Below, piece after piece: positions 51,802-60,288 of a stretch of 64,000 nucleotides of DNA. A model generated the notes under the pieces. The model had not been told where the DNA came from. It did not search any database and worked only from the letters and a program-made list of their open reading frames with translations. Source of the stretch: Photobacterium chitinilyticum. GTDB taxonomy: Bacteria > Pseudomonadota > Gammaproteobacteria > Enterobacterales > Vibrionaceae. Made by a program: the position numbers and the translations under genes. Each line of letters starts with the position of its first letter. The stretch's first letter is position 1. Where the stretch lies: the NCBI RefSeq assembly GCF_004104355.1, contig NZ_RJLM01000006.1, positions 1-64,000 on the forward strand. Direction: 5' to 3'.

Positions 51802-52857
51802 TTATTCAAAATCCAACTCAAGGCTGTCTTCTTCAGCATCTTGGTTCTTTTCTTCGCGTTCAGTAATGGGTTTTTTAAGTGCATTTACAATGAGGGCTGT
51901 GGTTACGGAGCCTGCAATTGTTGCTAATAGATAAAACAGGCGACCATCGACCACGGGTAGAACAATCAGGCCACCCCAAGGGGCATGGTTAAGAACACCC
52001 AGCATAAAGGCGGTAACGTTACCGACAATACCACCAAGTACAATAGCTGGAATGACACGTAGAGGATCGGCAGCTGCGAAAGGAATCGCCCCTTCTGTTA
52101 TACCGATGCAGCCCATGATGCCTGCAGCCTTACCAGCTTCACGCTCTTCAGGTGTATAGCGTTTAGGTGAAAGTAGGGTTGCCAGGAACATGCCAAGAGG
52201 TGGTACGCAAATAGCGACACCGACACCACCCATCAGCCATGGCTGGGTACCAACCTGTGTTTGCGCAAAGAGTGTCGCGACTTTGTTGACTGGACCGCCC
52301 ATATCGAAGGCTGTCATACCACCGAGAATGGCACCTAGGAAGGCTTTGGATGCGCCAGCCATACCTTGTAGCCAGAGGTTCAGGCTTTCCATCGCCATGG
52401 CGATAGGTGATCCAATGACCCAGATAACCAGGCCTGAAACAATAAAGGTACCGCCAATAGGGAGAATGAAATAAGTCGAGATCGCTTTTAGCTTGTTGGA
52501 CAGCGGAATACGCTTCAGCTGTAGAACAACATAACCTGCAATAAAGCCGACAATGATGGCGCCAAGGAAACCGGCATTGACCTGGTTTGCCAGATAAGCA
52601 CCAATCATACCCGGTGCCAGTGCTGGGCGATCTGCAATGGAGTAAGCAATATAGCCGCCTAGTACGGGTACAAAAAGAGTAAAGCCAGCGATGCCCATGT
52701 CCCAGATACCGGTTAGAAAGGCCCCTTCAGGTTGGGCCCCTTTACCGTTTAGCATGACAGATAAAGCAAGTAATACACCGCCGGCGACAATAAACGGCAA
52801 CATATGACTGGTCCCCGTCAAGAGGTGTCGCTTTAACTCCAAGATTTTGGTTTTCAT
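51802..52857 (-). CDS. Fructose-family PTS permease EIIC (FrwC-like), module 3
   Basis: 351 residues, start MKTKILELKRHLLTGTSH. Signatures TSHMLPFIVAGGVLLALSVM, IADRPALAPGMIGAYLANQV, MTAFDMGGPVNKVATLFAQ and GITEGAIPFAAADPLRVIPA, with an acidic C-terminal tail (EEDSLELDFE) resembling that of the module 1 EIIC. Needs EIIA from one of the PtsA proteins. Promoter region upstream contains operator E. Confidence 0.93.
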   Translation of the reverse strand: MKTKILELKRHLLTGTSHMLPFIVAGGVLLALSVMLNGKGAQPEGAFLTGIWDMGIAGFTLFVPVLGGYIAYSIADRPALAPGMIGAYLANQVNAGFLGAIIVGFIAGYVVLQLKRIPLSNKLKAISTYFILPIGGTFIVSGLVIWVIGSPIAMAMESLNLWLQGMAGASKAFLGAILGGMTAFDMGGPVNKVATLFAQTQVGTQPWLMGGVGVAICVPPLGMFLATLLSPKRYTPEEREAGKAAGIMGCIGITEGAIPFAAADPLRVIPAIVLGGIVGNVTAFMLGVLNHAPWGGLIVLPVVDGRLFYLLATIAGSVTTALIVNALKKPITEREEKNQDAEEDSLELDFE

Positions 52858-53327
52858 TAGAATTCTCCATTTCCATTTATGGTTTTTTTACTTGGTACGA
52901 GTACAAACACATTAGGTTGAGATAAGCATTGCGAGTGTTTGCTGTTTTGTTGGCAGTAATTATGTGGCCGAATTTTGTGGGAATATATTGGAGAAATAAG
53001 GCATTAGCTGGACATTTGTATCTACCAATAGCAGATGTGATGTATCTCTCATGCTGAGTTTGAGGGGGATCACAGTCTTTGAGATCTCGATATCAATGTA
53101 GGCATTTATTTGGCTTCAAAAACTCAGTAGGCAAGGAAATATCTAGTGATGAATTTTGAGGCTAGTAAAAAATGTTGTATTGAGAATGTAATGTTGAATG
53201 CAGTGCCGTTTCCACAACACGCTAATGAAAGCGTGATAAAGCGCGCTGAAATATTTGTCAATTTGCTATATAACAGTTTGAAAATATAATGTTTTTATTG
53301 TTTTCTTAGGTTAGGGTGTTACTAATA
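52858..53327. promoter_or_regulatory. Promoter region of the module 3 EIIC-EIIB operon
   Basis: 470 bases without a gene. It holds shared operator E and two CRP-like sites: 53036-53051 (TGTGA-N6-TCTCA, 9 of 10) and 53059-53074 (TTTGA-N6-TCACA, 9 of 10). The right half, AT-rich, should contain the promoter of the zinc-ribbon gene. Confidence 0.65.
53006..53021 (+). promoter_or_regulatory. Shared operator, site E (EIIC-EIIB, module 3)
   Basis: AGCTGGACATTTGTAT, 149 bases upstream of the EIIC start, with a CRP-like site 14 bases farther upstream at 53036-53051, as at sites B, C and D. Confidence 0.6.
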
Positions 53328-53876
53328 ATGAAGTGTACAAGCTGCAAAGTCGGTGTTTTATCTCCAAGTTTTATTGATGATTTATTCCGTGCTCATACTT
53401 GCACGCATTGCGGTGGCAACTGGGTTTTAGTTGAAGACTATGTGTCATGGAAAGAAAGTAATCCTGAATTTCAATTCACTGACAATGTTTCTTGTGAAGC
53501 AGTTGATACGGAATCGGCATTGCTTTGCCCTCAGTCGGGAAAAATCATGCGCAAATTCCGTATTACATCGGAAAGTGCTCACCGCCTAGACTATAGTGCC
53601 AGCGTTGGCGGGGTATGGCTAGACAAGGGTGAATGGGATTTAATGAAGAAGAGCGGCTTAGCTGGCTCATTGAATGCCGTTCTTACTGCTCAATGGCAAA
53701 AAAATATTCGAATGAATACTGCCAAGGATAATTTTTCTGATATGTATACTGAAAAATTTGGTCAGGAATCTTATATAAAAGCCAAAGAAATCAGACAGTG
53801 GCTGAATGATCATCCGAACAGGGCTGATCTGAGAGCTTACATACTTGCGGATGACCCGTATTCAGCTGAGCGATGA
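53328..53876 (+). CDS. Zinc-ribbon (zf-TFIIB) protein
   Basis: 182 residues from MKCTSCKVGVLSPSFIDD (an in-frame start at 53316 is possible). Two Cys pairs, CTSC and CTHC, separated by about 20 residues form a zf-TFIIB-type ribbon, and a second partial copy has LLCPQSGKIM with GGVWLDKGEWD. The last 60 residues are charged and helical. Family members are poorly known. Single gene. Confidence 0.8.
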   Translation: MKCTSCKVGVLSPSFIDDLFRAHTCTHCGGNWVLVEDYVSWKESNPEFQFTDNVSCEAVDTESALLCPQSGKIMRKFRITSESAHRLDYSASVGGVWLDKGEWDLMKKSGLAGSLNAVLTAQWQKNIRMNTAKDNFSDMYTEKFGQESYIKAKEIRQWLNDHPNRADLRAYILADDPYSAER

Positions 53877-54001
53877 ATTGATTTATGTAGTTAGTTGTCA
53901 GTAATAATTTAATACTAACCGCATATGTCAGCTTCCGCGTTGTAGTACGCGATTTAGAATATGTATTATCATGGTTTGTCTCTTTTTATTTAAGGTATGA
54001 C

Positions 54002-54667
54002 ATGATTTTAATTACAGGTGCGAGTAGCGGTTTGGGAGCCGCATTAGCTGAGCTGTATAGCGCTGATGGAACCCCGCTGGTTTTAACTGGGCGTAGTGAG
54101 CAGCGTCTTTCCTCTATTGCCGGAAATCTGTCGGGGCAAGTACAGTTCAATCAAGCTGATCTTTGTGATTCCAATAAGGTAGCCGAGTTATTGGAATCGT
54201 TGGAGCAGGTGCCTGATACCGTAATCCACTGTGCTGGAAGTGGTTATTTTGGTCCAATTGAAGAGCAAGATCCCTCTGAAATTGATAAGCTGATTCAGAA
54301 CAATGTAACGTCTACGATTCTCTTGCTTCGCGAGTTGGTTAAGCGTTATCGCAATCATAAAGTTAACGTGGTTGTGGTTATGTCGACGGCGGCACAGCTT
54401 GCCAAGGCGGGGGAGTCTACCTATTGCGCGGCGAAATGGGCTGTACGCGGGCTTGTCGAATCTGTCCGTCTTGAACTGAAGGGAAGCCCGATGAAACTTA
54501 TTGCGGTTTACCCCGGCGGAATGGCGACGGATTTTTGGAAGACCAGTGGCAAAGACCTTGATACGTCGACATTTATGACGGCAGAAGAAACCGCCAGTAT
54601 GCTAAAGCAAGCCCTGGTTGGTACAGAGTACGGCTTTGTTTCTGATATTACGATTAATCGAAACTAG
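54002..54667 (+). CDS. Short-chain dehydrogenase/reductase
   Basis: 221 residues. Cofactor motif ITGASSGLGAALAELYSADG at the N-terminus, HCAGSGYFGP, catalytic Ser in VVVMSTAAQLAKAG and catalytic YCAAK. NADP preference is suggested by the Arg after TGRSEQR. Shorter than the usual 250 residues, typical of the small 'classical' SDR group found across vibrios. Single gene; substrate unknown. Confidence 0.88.
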   Translation: MILITGASSGLGAALAELYSADGTPLVLTGRSEQRLSSIAGNLSGQVQFNQADLCDSNKVAELLESLEQVPDTVIHCAGSGYFGPIEEQDPSEIDKLIQNNVTSTILLLRELVKRYRNHKVNVVVVMSTAAQLAKAGESTYCAAKWAVRGLVESVRLELKGSPMKLIAVYPGGMATDFWKTSGKDLDTSTFMTAEETASMLKQALVGTEYGFVSDITINRN

Positions 54668-55048
54668 CTAGCCTATATACACAGTATTGAACTAAAATAA
54701 AACTCATCGTTGTGATAATTAGAGTTGTTGTAACGTTTTTGTTTTAAGCTTTTTGCATTAACGTGTTGTTCTCAAAGCGTATTGTTGGTTTTGTGTCTTA
54801 TTTCAATTGTAAATTATGGGAGTAAGATCAAAATAGCGCTGTACAAAAAGTGAACAGTTGGTATTATCTCGGCCAGTTCCAAAGAGAGTTATTGAATGCA
54901 ACATCAAGTACAAGTTAAACCTTTAGATACTGATACGCTATCGTATAGTGCCTATGTGTTTCCTTATATTTTTCGTAACATTAGATAATTCAATAGATTA
55001 GCACATCGCTTTTTGCGATTTATTCATGAATTTTATAAGGGGCATCAT
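54668..55048. other. Leader region of the cold-shock gene
   Basis: 381 bases. Contains a 30-codon frame at 54896-54988 (weak support) and, just before the cold-shock ATG, a small hairpin ATCGC/GCGAT (55005-55019). Cold-shock genes often have long structured leaders that fold differently at low temperature; the position fits, but no cold-box is identified. Confidence 0.4.
54896..54988 (+). CDS. Possible small open frame upstream of csp
   Basis: 30 codons, MQHQVQVKPLDTDTLSYSAY then a short aromatic tail, with AGAGAG upstream at a usable distance. No family is recognised. It could be a leader peptide or chance. Confidence 0.2.
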   Translation: MQHQVQVKPLDTDTLSYSAYVFPYIFRNIR

Positions 55049-55261
55049 ATGTCTAATTCAACTACTGGCATCGTAAAATGGTTCAACGAAGAGAAAGGTT
55101 TTGGTTTCATCACGCAAGATAATGGTGGTGCCGATGTTTTTGTTCATTTCCGAGCAATCGCTTCAGAAGGTTTTAAAACGCTAGCTGAAGGCCAAAAAGT
55201 TTCTTTTGACGTTGAGCAAGGCCAAAAAGGCCCTCAAGCTGCAAACGTTGTAGCACTATAA
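55049..55261 (+). CDS. Cold-shock protein, CspA family
   Basis: 70 residues from [20 protein letters not shown] with AAGGGG upstream. RNA-binding motifs KGFGFI and DVFVHF are intact, giving a single cold-shock domain that melts RNA structure. Lies between a long leader and a terminator as a monocistronic gene. Confidence 0.97.
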   Translation: MSNSTTGIVKWFNEEKGFGFITQDNGGADVFVHFRAIASEGFKTLAEGQKVSFDVEQGQKGPQAANVVAL

Positions 55262-55280
55262 GTCTGAAAGTAAAGACAAT

Positions 55281-55311
55281 AAAAGGTCGCCATTGGCGGC
55301 CTTTTCTGTTT
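55281..55311 (+). terminator. Terminator of the cold-shock gene
   Basis: AAAAGGTCGCC / GGCGGCCTTTT stem (one G-T pair, ATT loop) followed by CTGTTT, 19 bases after the stop codon. Confidence 0.88.
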
Positions 55312-55319
55312 ATTCCCGT

Positions 55320-56687
55320 TTATCCCTCAGCCCTCAAGTCAATTTCATTCCTGATAATTTCCAGTCCTGTTTTTAGCTGATTCCGGCTGGATGGCCCGGT
55401 AAGCGAAATTCGTATCGCAGCTGGAGGCGGATATCGACCAACCGCGAACATCTCGGCCTCACGAACGTGCACACCTTTATCTTGCAGCCGTTGGCTGAAA
55501 TGGTAGCCGGTTAATGGTTCCGGCAGGGTAATCCAGCAATTGAAGCCAGGGACCACGTTATCATTTTGCTGGGGAAAGTACTGATTTAGTAACCGGTGTC
55601 GTGCACTAAGCTCGAAAGCGATTTCATTGTCGACGGCTTCCATTGCGCCGTTGGTTAGCCATCGGCATACCAAGTCAATCATCAACGGGCTGATATGCAT
55701 GCAGCTTGCCCGCAAGGCTTTCTGCATCCCGCCTCTTAAAGAGAGTGGTACTATGAGGTATCCAACTCGTAGGCCGCCAGCAAAGTATTTGGAGAAGCTC
55801 CCGACATAGAGAGTGATATCAGGGGCAATAGCGACAAGCGGGGTCTTTCGATGACTTGGTGGACAATACAGCACATCGTCTTCGATTATCAGTACATGGT
55901 TGCGTCGACAAATTTCGATGATTTTTAAACGGCGACTGTCACTGATCTGAGTTCCTGTCGGATTTTGGATTGCTGGCGTCAGATATAACAATCGAGGCTT
56001 ATGTCGCTTGCAATGAAGCTCTAAATCTTCAGGTATGATCCCCATTTCATCAAACTGCACTGGAACGAGCTTGCGCTCAGTTTGCTGACAGGTATAGATA
56101 AATTCCGCGTAACATAACCCTTCAACCAAGATAGTTTCCTTCGGCCGGGTTAAAGATTGAACAATAATAGACAAGCTGTGTTGACCACCATATGTCCAAA
56201 TAAGACGGCGATTATCGATCTCGCAGTTTAAGCGCTGTGCAAGCCAGCTCTGTAAGGTTTGGTTGTGTCCTTGCAATCCTTCGGCACTGTAATAATCAAG
56301 AACGGCTTTTTGCGCTGTCGGTTCATGGGATAAGTCTTGCAGAATAGTTGAGAGATGTTGCTGCTGACTTAATAGCAGCGGTCGGCAAATAGCGAAATCT
56401 ATCCCTTCTTTGGTGGTGATAGGATGGTAGAAAGTGTCTTGTTCAGCCTGCCGATCTTTGACATAGGTACCGCTGCCCACTTTAGGCTCAATCAATCCGC
56501 GACGCTCCAGTTCCTGGTAGGCCCGAGTTATCGTTCCCACGGTTACACCTAATCGATACGATAGAATACGCTGCGGAGGAAGCTTGGTGTTTGCCTCTAT
56601 TTCGTTGCTTTCGATAGCCTCGGCGAAGGAATCAGCCAGTGCGATGAATTTGGGTCCGAGGCGGCCTGACAGATCGGGAATAAACAT
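55320..56687 (-). CDS. MocR-type regulator (GntR DNA-binding domain plus aminotransferase domain)
   Basis: 455 residues from MFIPDLSGRLGPKFIALA; the ATG follows GGAGGTG (the frame extends to a GTG at 56699). N-terminal GntR winged helix (KLPPQRILSYRLGVTVGTIT) and C-terminal fold-type I aminotransferase domain, with the PLP lysine expected in VGSFSKYFAGGLRVGYL and VLIIEDDVLYCPP. Such regulators sense an amino acid or vitamin B6 derivative. Divergent from the LysE/RhtB exporter, its probable target. Confidence 0.92.
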   Translation of the reverse strand: MFIPDLSGRLGPKFIALADSFAEAIESNEIEANTKLPPQRILSYRLGVTVGTITRAYQELERRGLIEPKVGSGTYVKDRQAEQDTFYHPITTKEGIDFAICRPLLLSQQQHLSTILQDLSHEPTAQKAVLDYYSAEGLQGHNQTLQSWLAQRLNCEIDNRRLIWTYGGQHSLSIIVQSLTRPKETILVEGLCYAEFIYTCQQTERKLVPVQFDEMGIIPEDLELHCKRHKPRLLYLTPAIQNPTGTQISDSRRLKIIEICRRNHVLIIEDDVLYCPPSHRKTPLVAIAPDITLYVGSFSKYFAGGLRVGYLIVPLSLRGGMQKALRASCMHISPLMIDLVCRWLTNGAMEAVDNEIAFELSARHRLLNQYFPQQNDNVVPGFNCWITLPEPLTGYHFSQRLQDKGVHVREAEMFAVGRYPPPAAIRISLTGPSSRNQLKTGLEIIRNEIDLRAEG

Positions 56688-56871
56688 TGTCACCTCCACT
56701 TGGGGTACATTTAATTATTGATTACAGGATAGATAAGGGCTAATGAGAAAGGAATAAAAGAATTGTCATGGTGACGCATTAACAATACCCACTCGCCAGA
56801 CTCTATCGTTATCCTGAACATATTCATACTTATGTAGATTGGTATAAGTCTTCAGCGTTAAGGAAAGAGAG

Positions 56872-57480
56872 ATGGATACTGTATGGGAATTGTTGCCTGC
56901 TATGAGCTTATTTGCCTTTGTCACCGCAATGACACCGGGGCCGAATAATTTTCTTTTGGCCAGTTCAGGGGCGCAGTTTGGGATTCGCCAGTCGATAAAG
57001 CATCTTATCGGGATTCGGATGGGTATCGTTTTCTTGTTGTTATTGTGCGCAGGTGGTGTCGCGATTGCGTTAGAGCAACATCCTACAATGTATCGAGCAT
57101 TACGCTATCTGGGATTGGGTTATATGCTGTGGTTGGTGGCTAAGCTGATAGTGCTTAATAGCATGGCTAATAATCAAGAGGGAGTGCGTCCTCTGTCTTT
57201 CCTGCAGGCAATGATATTTCAGCTTGGCAATATCAAAGCGTGGATGGCATGTTTGGCACTGGTAACAAGCTATAGTTTGCCTGGAAATTACTGGCTGTCC
57301 GTGTTTACTATTATCGTTGTCTTTACTGTTTTTGGTTTTTTTGCCAATAGCTGCTGGACTCTACTTGGACGGTGGATAAAGCACTACCTAAACACTCCTG
57401 AGAAGCAGCGTGCTTTCAACCTTGGCCTCGGTTTATTGACACTGGTTTCGCTGGTACCTGCATTTACTGCCGGCATATAG
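56872..57480 (+). CDS. LysE/RhtB-family amino acid exporter
   Basis: 202 residues with about six membrane segments. The start LPAMSLFAFVTAMTPGPNNF is the family motif (the MTPGPN signature). The pair with a divergent MocR regulator is common and suggests export of an amino acid whose level is sensed through the PLP domain. Length is normal for RhtB-type proteins. Confidence 0.92.
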   Translation: MDTVWELLPAMSLFAFVTAMTPGPNNFLLASSGAQFGIRQSIKHLIGIRMGIVFLLLLCAGGVAIALEQHPTMYRALRYLGLGYMLWLVAKLIVLNSMANNQEGVRPLSFLQAMIFQLGNIKAWMACLALVTSYSLPGNYWLSVFTIIVVFTVFGFFANSCWTLLGRWIKHYLNTPEKQRAFNLGLGLLTLVSLVPAFTAGI

Positions 57481-57504
57481 ATTGATTAATGGTTATTTGA
57501 ATTA

Positions 57505-57575
57505 GCGGAAGGTAATTGATCGTTGAGTGGTTGAAAGCAACGGCCCGAAGGGCGCTGTAACCTCTACCTCTCCGC
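57505..57575 (+). ncRNA. tRNA-Ser-like relic or structured small RNA
   Basis: GTTGAGTGGTTGAAAGC at 57522-57538 is the D-arm sequence of bacterial tRNA-Ser, and TACCTCTCCGC at 57565-57575 reads like a tRNA-Ser acceptor end. Anticodon and T arms are missing; a GCCC-GAA-GGGC hairpin (57543-57553) stands between. The ends GCGGAAGGTA and TACCTCTCCGC can pair. A terminator of the type following tRNA operons comes next. Likely a decayed tRNA-Ser, possibly kept as a small RNA. Confidence 0.45.
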
Positions 57576-57582
57576 GAAATTC

Positions 57583-57611
57583 AAAAAAGCCAGCAACTGC
57601 TGGTTTTTTTA
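57583..57611 (+). terminator. Terminator after the tRNA-like relic
   Basis: CCAGCA and TGCTGG stem with a run of seven T, preceded by AAAAAA. It can end transcripts in both directions. Confidence 0.85.
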
Positions 57612-57650
57612 TATCTGTTACTAGTAGAAATAAAGTGCTTAAGATTGTTG

Positions 57651-58442
57651 TTAATTGAATAATTCAACATCATCAATTTTGTAACTAGTTAGATAACGAT
57701 TACGAGTGTAGGTTCCATTTGAAAATTCATGCTTTATTTCCAAACCATGATCTACTGTCACCCAATATTTTTCAGTATAGTAAGCTTTGTACAATGGTTG
57801 AGAGTTATGGTATGTGGTTTTTTCAATTTCTTTCTTGAATTTACAGGTATTAAAGATTCCTTTGGATGTTTCAATAGGCTCGAAACCAACAAATGTCAAA
57901 GTTCCATTTATATCGTTAATTGGTTTATAACTTGGAAATGATTGCTCACTAGATTCCTTTTTAACATGAGAGTTAATGGTTATACTCTCACCGCTTACTA
58001 AATTATAAGATCTTTCTAATAGCTCTGGAGTGAAAATAATATCAAAGTAACTATCGTTAGCGGTATTATTATATTTATCACGGACTAAACTGATAGTCCC
58101 CGATTGTTGGTTTACTTCAACATGATTTTCAAAAATCAAAGTACCATCTTCGGCGGTGTTACGCTTGACTAGAATAGGTTTTCCTTTATAAAAACCGTCA
58201 GTTAAGCTATAGCTTCCACTTGATGTGTAACTGGTGTTAGTATCTTCAATATTGTTCTCGAACTCATGAACCGTATTAACAGTCCATAGGTTAGGGTTGA
58301 AGCATTTAAATGAACTTTCTTTTTTGTTAGTTTCCGTCTCCGCTATGTCTTTTCCACCCGCGGGTTCTGTTGATGACCCACCGACACAACCCAAAATTGT
58401 CAAACTAAAGATAACAACGGTTAATATTTTCCTGTTAAACAT
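57651..58442 (-). CDS. Hypothetical lipoprotein, AT-rich
   Basis: 263 residues from MFNRKILTVVIFSLTILG, with AGAGAG seven bases upstream; the frame extends to 58586 without similarity to a signal peptide. Lipobox-like ILGC then a Ser/Gly/Glu-rich linker suggests a membrane-anchored lipoprotein. The rest is strand-rich (GSYSLTDGFYKGKPILVKRN, NGTLTFVGFEPIETSKGIFN) with no known family. Codon and base use is noticeably more AT-rich than in the flanking genes, a sign of transfer. It lies between a tRNA-like relic and a dehydrogenase relic. Confidence 0.65.
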   Translation of the reverse strand: MFNRKILTVVIFSLTILGCVGGSSTEPAGGKDIAETETNKKESSFKCFNPNLWTVNTVHEFENNIEDTNTSYTSSGSYSLTDGFYKGKPILVKRNTAEDGTLIFENHVEVNQQSGTISLVRDKYNNTANDSYFDIIFTPELLERSYNLVSGESITINSHVKKESSEQSFPSYKPINDINGTLTFVGFEPIETSKGIFNTCKFKKEIEKTTYHNSQPLYKAYYTEKYWVTVDHGLEIKHEFSNGTYTRNRYLTSYKIDDVELFN

Positions 58443-58640
58443 TTCATGACTCTCTATTGTTGGATTAAGGTTCTGAATGAAATTATAAATATAAAAAATC
58501 ACATCACTAAATAGTTGTTCCTTTATTTGCGTGTTAACTTCCAATTTAAAATTATTGTTTTGTTTGTCATCAATATTTTTAATCATTGAAAGTGTGCGAT
58601 TGTTAAGTGAGTTAATAAATATTGAATGTGTTTATTTTAG

Positions 58641-58739
58641 GTTGCCCAAACCATTGCTTTTTTACTTTCGGAGCAATCGCAGTGGGTGACTGGTGCTATC
58701 TGGGATGTTGATGGAGGCGTGATGGCGGGGAGGAACTAG
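58641..58739 (+). pseudogene. C-terminal relic of a short-chain dehydrogenase
   Basis: Thirty-two codons ending in a stop encode [20 protein letters not shown] then [12 protein letters not shown]. The 'FL.S....W.TGA...VDGG..AGR' pattern is the typical C-terminus of classical SDR enzymes. An in-frame stop directly precedes it and no start or Rossmann part is found, so it is a decayed remnant. Confidence 0.8.
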
Positions 58740-58776
58740 TAAAACTCGAACCTCAGCCATGTGGTGTTACTGATAT

Positions 58777-58812
58777 ACAACAGGGAGGGTTAGCATTCTC
58801 CCTGTTGTTTTG
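58777..58812 (+). terminator. Terminator downstream of the dehydrogenase relic
   Basis: ACAACAGGGAG / CTCCCTGTTGT perfect 11-bp stem with a 10-base loop followed by TTTTG. Probably the original terminator of the lost gene. Confidence 0.85.
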
Positions 58813-58912
58813 CCTTGGTTACTGCTTCTGCTTGAGAATGTCAGCGAGTTATTCACCCATCATTTACCCCCAGCCCTTTATAAAACCCTTAACGTAATCT
58901 CCAGGGATCACA

Positions 58913-60283
58913 ATGAAAGGGTCAACTCACAAAAAAACAGGCGTACTCCTGTCTCTGCTGGTGTTGCTGTCCGGCTGTAGTGCTATTAATTCTCATCAAG
59001 TATTTTCTGAACGAAAAAGTGAAGTACCAATTCCGACCTACTGGCAGTCAGCTGATACCTATGTAAACTCGGAATTCTCCAATCAATTACTGGCGTTAGT
59101 AGAGCAGGAGTCTGCCGCTCAACTTGTCGAGCAAACATTGGCTGCGAATTATGATTTGCGACGAACGGCTATCCGCCTCGAAGAGGCTAGGTTGCTTCAA
59201 TATCAGGCGGGTATTAATGACCGTCCAACGGTGAATGCAAAGTTCGAAGGCCAGCGCTCAAAGCAGGGACAAATCACCTCGCAACAAACGCTCTCTCTGG
59301 ATATGAGCTGGGAGCTTGATGTGTGGGGAAGGTTAGCGGACGCTAACAGCGCAGCCGTAGCTAATAAGCAAGCCAGCGAGCTTGATTACCAATCTGCGAG
59401 AAACTCACTGGCTGCAAGAGTCATCCAAGCTTGGCTCGATATTAGCTATCGTGCCAAGATCATTGAGGTTGAAAAGCAGTGGATTGCTAACTTGATCAGC
59501 ACCGAGGAAATAATCAAAGAACAGGTTATTGACGGAACCAAAGAGCAGGCTGATCTTGATGCGGCCCGGGCAGCAACAGCAAAAGTCCGAGCCACGCTAG
59601 AGTCAAGGGTTCACAGTCAGAGCCGGGCATTGAGAAGTCTGAATGTATTGCGAGGTCAAACTGGCACCGACATAGATGGCGTTACGGCAGACTTGCCACA
59701 GATATCAGCTCCGCCAATACAACTTTCAGGAGACATGATTGGCTCACGTCCCGACTTGATCGCCGCCTATCAAAGAATTGTTGCGGCAGATAAGAATACG
59801 GCGGTGGCCTATAAAGAACTGTTACCGAAATTCATGCTGACAGCATCGATCAGCCGCTCCGGTACGAGTATGAATCAGTTACTGGAAAACTCATCGGTCT
59901 GGAACTTGGTTGGCGGGATCACCGCGCCGTTGTTCGACAGGGGAAGGCTGAAAAGTAATGCCGCGATTGCCGAGTTAAAAGCAGAAAGTAGTTACCTTGC
60001 CTACCAAAATAGTCTGCTTACTGCGATAACCGAAGTCGAAAATGCCATGGACAATGAAGCCTCTTTGCTCAGACAGCAAGAATATCTGCAGCAAGCGCTT
60101 GATTTCTCTCAATCGAGCATGCGCAACTACCAGGTTCGCTATCAGGACGGCGTCAGCGGGATCCTTTCTTTACTCGCAGCCAAGCAGGCTGCCTTTCAGG
60201 CACATATTCAATTGCTAGAAACAGAACAAGCACGGTTCTCCAACCGAATTACTTTGGGCCTTGCGGTGGGAATGGGGGTTTAA
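58913..60283 (+). CDS. Outer-membrane efflux lipoprotein (NodT/TolC family)
   Basis: 456 residues with a lipoprotein signal peptide (LLSLLVLLSGCSAI, Cys near residue 22). Two repeats of the outer-membrane efflux family are seen, around residues 60-240 and 260-450 (TLAANYDLRRTAIRLEEARL; MSWELDVWGRLADANSAAVA). It forms the trimeric channel of the RND pump encoded downstream. First gene of the operon, five bases before the adaptor gene. Length matches the family. Confidence 0.94.
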   Translation: MKGSTHKKTGVLLSLLVLLSGCSAINSHQVFSERKSEVPIPTYWQSADTYVNSEFSNQLLALVEQESAAQLVEQTLAANYDLRRTAIRLEEARLLQYQAGINDRPTVNAKFEGQRSKQGQITSQQTLSLDMSWELDVWGRLADANSAAVANKQASELDYQSARNSLAARVIQAWLDISYRAKIIEVEKQWIANLISTEEIIKEQVIDGTKEQADLDAARAATAKVRATLESRVHSQSRALRSLNVLRGQTGTDIDGVTADLPQISAPPIQLSGDMIGSRPDLIAAYQRIVAADKNTAVAYKELLPKFMLTASISRSGTSMNQLLENSSVWNLVGGITAPLFDRGRLKSNAAIAELKAESSYLAYQNSLLTAITEVENAMDNEASLLRQQEYLQQALDFSQSSMRNYQVRYQDGVSGILSLLAAKQAAFQAHIQLLETEQARFSNRITLGLAVGMGV

Positions 60284-60288
60284 TATAA

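Larger units (their letters stand above)
58443..58912. other. Intergenic region with a gene relic and a terminator
   Basis: 470 bases between the lipoprotein gene and the efflux operon. The central part is a dehydrogenase tail relic (58641-58739); a terminator follows at 58777-58812. The leftmost part is AT-rich and should hold the lipoprotein promoter. The last 100 bases should include the efflux operon promoter. Confidence 0.5.
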
